Source: Clostridia bacterium
Lineage (GTDB): Bacteria > Bacillota > Clostridia > Christensenellales > Borkfalkiaceae
NCBI GenBank assembly: GCA_017456055.1
Contig: JAFTKC010000021.1
Location: forward strand, 1 to 64,000
Reading direction: 5' to 3'
DNA length: 64,000 bases
The translations under genes and the position numbers were made by a program. Below the pieces are notes generated by a model that worked only from the letters and a program-made list of their open reading frames with translations, searched no databases and was not told where the DNA came from. Below are positions 60,910 to 64,000 of the stretch, one piece after another. How positions within the stretch are numbered: position 1 is the first letter of the stretch; the number at the start of each line of letters is the position of its first letter.

Positions 60910-61491
60910 ATGACTAGTCAAGAACGTTTTGACGTGGCTGAAAAACGCTACGCTAATTGCATAAAATTTATCGATGCAATGAGTAAACATATTCAAAAGG
61001 CAAGACCTGATTTTAAAGAAGATATTGCAAAGGGTGAATTTGATATAATATTGCAATACATATTGCTTAGAACTGCCCTTGCAGACGGCAAATTCAAGGC
61101 AGTTGAAGGGGAATTCATAGATAAAATAGTTGATAACTATGAAATTTTAAAACTTTACGGCGACAAATTAAAAGAGGGAACGACTTGGCAATGGATAGGC
61201 GAAAAGGCAGATCTTACGCTAATAAAGGGAGTAGTTAACGAATTGAGACCTAAAGCCGAAAAATTTATGGACGATTTTATAAACTGGTTTTCGGCGCTAG
61301 ATTTAGACGACAAGGAATTTGACTTGCTCGCAATTCTCAAAAATGAAGTAGACGCTATTTGCGAAAACTTTTTATATTGTGACGGGGAGAGTGACGAAGA
61401 AGAAAAGTGGACGGCGCTTCAAACCGTAGCTGAAGTTTTGGCAGTTCCTTGGAAATTAAAAATGGCAGGATTTGAGGAAGCAAAAAAATAA
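60910..61491 (+). CDS. Hypothetical protein, TerB-like helical region
   Basis: The 193-residue cytoplasmic, acidic, all-helical protein has a stretch LLRTALADGKFKAVEGEFIDKI (about 53-73) that resembles TerB-like domains, where an Asp-Gly-x-x-x-x-x-E pattern binds metal. A second DGESDEEEKW copy lies near the C-terminus. No function can be assigned. Own strong promoter and terminator imply a single-gene unit. Confidence 0.65.
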   Translation: MTSQERFDVAEKRYANCIKFIDAMSKHIQKARPDFKEDIAKGEFDIILQYILLRTALADGKFKAVEGEFIDKIVDNYEILKLYGDKLKEGTTWQWIGEKADLTLIKGVVNELRPKAEKFMDDFINWFSALDLDDKEFDLLAILKNEVDAICENFLYCDGESDEEEKWTALQTVAEVLAVPWKLKMAGFEEAKK

Positions 61492-61501
61492 GATAAAAAT
61501 A

Positions 61502-61531
61502 AGTAGTCGGTAAGTTGCCGACTACTTTTTC
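61502..61531 (+). terminator. Terminator before ruvC
   Basis: The stem AGTAGTCGG / CCGACTACT with loop TAAGTTG is followed by TTTTT. Confidence 0.85.
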
Positions 61532-61533
61532 TA

Positions 61534-61562
61534 TTGACTTTTTTACTAAAGTAAAGTAAAAT
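61534..61562 (+). promoter_or_regulatory. ruvCAB promoter giving a near-leaderless transcript
   Basis: TTGACT (61534-61539), 17 bases and TAAAAT (61557-61562) leave only eight bases before ATG 61571. Transcription would begin within one or two bases of the start codon; there is no ribosome site. Confidence 0.6.
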
Positions 61563-61570
61563 AATTACGT

Positions 61571-62065
61571 ATGATAATTTTAGGCTTAGACCCTGGTTTA
61601 GCCACGCTCGGCTACGGAGTTATTAAAAAAGAAAATAATAAAAAAGCAGAACTCGTTGATTACGGTATAGTTTCCACTCCAAAAGACGAAAACCTTGCCG
61701 TAAGACTTTGCATGCTTGAAAAGGGAATAAAACAAATTATCGACAAGTTTAAACCGGATGAGATTGCCGTCGAAGAGTTGTTTTTTGCGAAAAACGCTAA
61801 AACGGGTATTGCCGTTGCACACGCAAGGGGAGTTATACTTCTAACTGCCAACAAAGAGTGTGGTAGAATTTTCGAATACACTCCACTCCAAATTAAACAA
61901 GCGTTAACGGGATATGGTAGAGCCGAGAAAATTCAAATTCAACAAATGGTAAAATCGCTTTTGGGGCTTAAGGGTATTCCTAAGCCGGACGATGCGGCGG
62001 ACGCGCTTGCCGTGGCTTTAACTCACGCGCAAACCAATAAACTTGGTGGACTATTTAGTATCTAG
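61571..62065 (+). CDS. ruvC: Holliday junction resolvase RuvC
   Basis: The 164-residue endonuclease resolves Holliday junctions. Catalytic acids are in LGLDPGLATLGYG (Asp7), VEELFFAKN (Glu) and the C-terminal DDAADALAVALTHA. The gene is first of ruvCAB. Start ATG 61571 matches the family N-terminus exactly, though no ribosome site is visible. Confidence 0.97.
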   Translation: MIILGLDPGLATLGYGVIKKENNKKAELVDYGIVSTPKDENLAVRLCMLEKGIKQIIDKFKPDEIAVEELFFAKNAKTGIAVAHARGVILLTANKECGRIFEYTPLQIKQALTGYGRAEKIQIQQMVKSLLGLKGIPKPDDAADALAVALTHAQTNKLGGLFSI

Positions 62066-62077
62066 TAGGAGATAAAT

Positions 62078-62668
62078 ATGATTGGATATATTAAGGGTAA
62101 ACTTCTATCCGTTCAAGATAACGTAGTTATTTTGGAAAATAACGGAATAGGCTACGAGATTGCTTGTTCTAGACAAGCGCTCAATAACATTATAGCCGAT
62201 AACGGCGGGGACGTTTTTACTTATATGGCAGTTAGGGAAGACGGGGTTTTTCTCTACGGATTCAATAGCGTAGAAGAAAAAAATATGTTTCTAAAGTTAA
62301 TATCCGTTTCGGGCGTAGGCCCAAAAATGGGCATAACCATTTTATCTAATATGGAAATTGGAGAACTTGCAATAAAAATCGCAACTTCGGATATCAAGGG
62401 TTTATCTTCGGTTAAAGGCTTAGGCAAAAAGACGGCGGAGAGAATTATAGTTGAACTTAGAGAAAAAGTAGATGCAGAAACATCCTTAGAGAAGGTGGAA
62501 AAGACCGAGCAAATTCAACTAACGAAAGAAGACGACGATGCAGTTTACGCATTACTCAGTTTAGGTTTTACTAAAGGAGAGTGCGTAGAGGCAGTAAAGA
62601 AAGCAAAGGAACAAGGTGCAAGTTCGATAGAACAAATTATATCGTTTGCATTAAAGAATATAAGGTAG
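62078..62668 (+). CDS. ruvA: Holliday junction helicase subunit RuvA
   Basis: The 196-residue junction-binding protein has the N-terminal OB fold (MIGYIKGKLLSVQDN), two helix-hairpin-helix motifs (VSGVGPKMGITIL and VKGLGKKTAERIIVELREK) and the C-terminal domain III that contacts RuvB. It lies 12 bases after ruvC and 3 before ruvB. Confidence 0.98.
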   Translation: MIGYIKGKLLSVQDNVVILENNGIGYEIACSRQALNNIIADNGGDVFTYMAVREDGVFLYGFNSVEEKNMFLKLISVSGVGPKMGITILSNMEIGELAIKIATSDIKGLSSVKGLGKKTAERIIVELREKVDAETSLEKVEKTEQIQLTKEDDDAVYALLSLGFTKGECVEAVKKAKEQGASSIEQIISFALKNIR

Positions 62669-62671
62669 AAT

Positions 62672-63715
62672 ATGGAAGAAGAAAGATTAGTCACTAGTAC
62701 CATAGGTCAAACGGAAACGGAAATAGAAAACATACTTAGACCTAAGTCTATGGACGGGTACGTAGGGCAAGAAAAAATTAAAGATAGCCTAACCGTTTCG
62801 ATAACGGCGGCGAAGATGAGAAACGACGCACTTGACCACGTTTTATTATATGGACCTGCCGGTTTGGGCAAAACCACCCTTGCGCACATTATTGCAGGGG
62901 AAATGGGTACGCAAATAAAAATCACGAGTGGTCCTGCAATAGAGAGAGCGGGAGATTTAGCCGCAATTTTAACCAATCTCAACGAGCGCGACGTGTTGTT
63001 TATAGACGAAATTCATAGGCTAAACCACAACGTAGAAGAAATTCTTTATCCTGCCATGGAAGACTATACGTTAGATTTTATTATCGGTAAAGGGCCGTCT
63101 GCAAGAAACGTTCAGTTGCCACTTCCAAAGTTTACGCTAATAGGCGCAACGACTAGAGCGGGTATGCTTTCCGCGCCACTTAGAGATAGATTCGGCGTTA
63201 TTTGTAGGCTAGAAACCTATTCGGTTGAAGAGTTAAAGCAAATAGTTATGAGGGCGGCGGAAATGCTTTCTGCTAGTATTGATGAAGACGCTGCGCTTGA
63301 AATTGCAAAGAGAAGTCGTGGCACGCCTAGAATTGCCAATAGACTACTAAAGAGAGTTAGAGATTACGCAGTAGTTAGCGGACACGATAAAATGCTTTTA
63401 GTAGACGCTAAAAAGTGTTTATCTATGCTCGAAATAGACGAACTAGGGCTAGATGCAATCGACATTAAACTTTTAACTTCTATGGCTGAAAAGTTTAATG
63501 GTGGACCTTGTGGACTAGACACCCTTGCGGCAACTATAAATGAAGACGGCGCAACGATAGAAGACGTGTACGAGCCCTATTTACTAAGACTCGGTTTTAT
63601 TGGAAGAACGCCTAGGGGCAGAGTGCTTCTTAAAAAGGGCTACGAACATATAGGAAAACAAATGCCGGAGGGTAGAGAAAAACAAGTCTCTATGTTTGAA
63701 CTAGATGAGAACTGA
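62672..63715 (+). CDS. ruvB: Holliday junction branch-migration ATPase RuvB
   Basis: The 347-residue AAA+ motor has Walker [10 protein letters not shown] (about 64-72), Walker B FIDEIHR, sensor GATTRAG and the arginine-finger region APLRDRFG, followed by the winged helix. With RuvA it drives branch migration. The 3' end overlaps queA by 11 bases. Confidence 0.98.
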   Translation: MEEERLVTSTIGQTETEIENILRPKSMDGYVGQEKIKDSLTVSITAAKMRNDALDHVLLYGPAGLGKTTLAHIIAGEMGTQIKITSGPAIERAGDLAAILTNLNERDVLFIDEIHRLNHNVEEILYPAMEDYTLDFIIGKGPSARNVQLPLPKFTLIGATTRAGMLSAPLRDRFGVICRLETYSVEELKQIVMRAAEMLSASIDEDAALEIAKRSRGTPRIANRLLKRVRDYAVVSGHDKMLLVDAKKCLSMLEIDELGLDAIDIKLLTSMAEKFNGGPCGLDTLAATINEDGATIEDVYEPYLLRLGFIGRTPRGRVLLKKGYEHIGKQMPEGREKQVSMFELDEN

Positions 63716-64000
63716 TGATTTTGACTACTATCTTCCCGAAGAGCAAATAGCCCAAACACCCGTAGAGCCTAGAGATTCAAGTAGGCTTTTGGTGTATAAA
63801 AGGGAAAGTGACGAAATAGAGCACAAGCATTTTTACGATATTATTGATTATCTTAAAGAAGGTGACGTTTTAGTTAGAAACAACACCAAGGTTTTGCCTG
63901 CAAGATTATTTGCTAAAACCGAGCACGGTGGAAGAGTAGAAGTTTTATTACTTAAGCGCTTTGACTTAAAAGAGTGGGAAGTTTTAGTTAAGCCTGGCAA
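63705..64000 (+). CDS. queA: QueA, tRNA preQ1 ribosyltransferase-isomerase (5' part)
   Basis: The gene is cut by the window edge; 98 codons are seen from ATG 63705. The start [27 protein letters not shown] and [13 protein letters not shown] are diagnostic of QueA, which moves ribosyl from SAM to preQ1 to form epoxyqueuosine in tRNA. It overlaps ruvB by 11 bases, a linkage common in Firmicutes. Confidence 0.96.
   Translation, partial: MRTDDFDYYLPEEQIAQTPVEPRDSSRLLVYKRESDEIEHKHFYDIIDYLKEGDVLVRNNTKVLPARLFAKTEHGGRVEVLLLKRFDLKEWEVLVKPG

Overview
The window reads as chromosome of a low-GC, anaerobic, endospore-forming member of the Clostridia (Firmicutes). Support comes from the sporulation genes spoIIGA, sigE, sigG, spoIIID, a ylmC/ymxH-type gene and a SpoVB-like flippase. 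Other support is the strict-anaerobe oxygen defence set (rubrerythrin, flavodiiron protein, PerR, reverse rubrerythrin), a CIRCE-controlled groESL, pta-ackA, and consensus sigma-A promoters with strong AGGAG ribosome sites. I see no rRNA, tRNA, CRISPR array, insertion sequence or phage. A lineage below class cannot be fixed from the sequence alone.

Layout. 1-7.4 kb: a TIM-barrel-like hypothetical, a GH3 glycosidase, a lipoprotein, a GDPD phosphodiesterase, then lepA-hemW. 7.4-9 kb: spoIIGA-sigE, beginning immediately behind a terminator-like hairpin. 9-12.4 kb: the oxygen/peroxide defence block, with a PerR box over the perR promoter and a flavin reductase gene that has lost a recognisable start. 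12.6-24.3 kb: one 11-gene co-directional unit, fumC-hdrB-hdrC-hdrA-flxD-flxC-flxB-flxA-frdB-frdA-transporter, with one good promoter in front and one strong terminator behind. 24.4-28.6 kb: a LysR regulator divergent from three tandem paralogous alpha/beta hydrolases. 28.6-29.5 kb: sigG. 29.5-31.4 kb: an AT-rich insertion-like segment with a WYL-like gene and a candidate toxin/immunity pair. 31.6-45.6 kb: argF, a Wzz-like protein, ylmC, an EF-G paralogue, 1-phosphofructokinase, a YihY protein, spoIIID, an ABC binding protein and permease behind a structured leader RNA, a ZIP transporter, ApbE, and an HprK-like kinase/PqqD pair with a DUF1846 gene. 45.7-50.6 kb: groESL and a Zn/Cd-type efflux operon with its ArsR repressor. 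50.6-64 kb: housekeeping genes (tmcAL, pta-ackA, yceD-rpmF, nagA, DUF421/DUF4363, a folT gene under a tetrahydrofolate riboswitch, DUF554, a SpoVB-like gene, a LysM protein, ruvCAB and the start of queA).

Most notable system: the 12.6-24.3 kb unit joins a complete Flx/Hdr flavin-based electron-bifurcation module (NADH-binding FlxA, iron-sulfur FlxB/FlxC, MvhD-like FlxD, HdrABC) to a soluble fumarate reductase without a membrane anchor. In FrdB the quinone-proximal 3Fe-4S motif is replaced by a full four-cysteine motif, and FrdA has Asn at the covalent-flavin His position. With fumarase at the front and an AspT/YidE-type carrier at the end, the simplest reading is a cytosolic, quinone-independent NADH:fumarate reductase that also reduces ferredoxin. 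This is inference from gene order and motifs. Second in interest is a roughly 150-nt leader RNA (about 38891-39042) with mutually exclusive aptamer-like and terminator stems that I cannot assign to a known riboswitch class.
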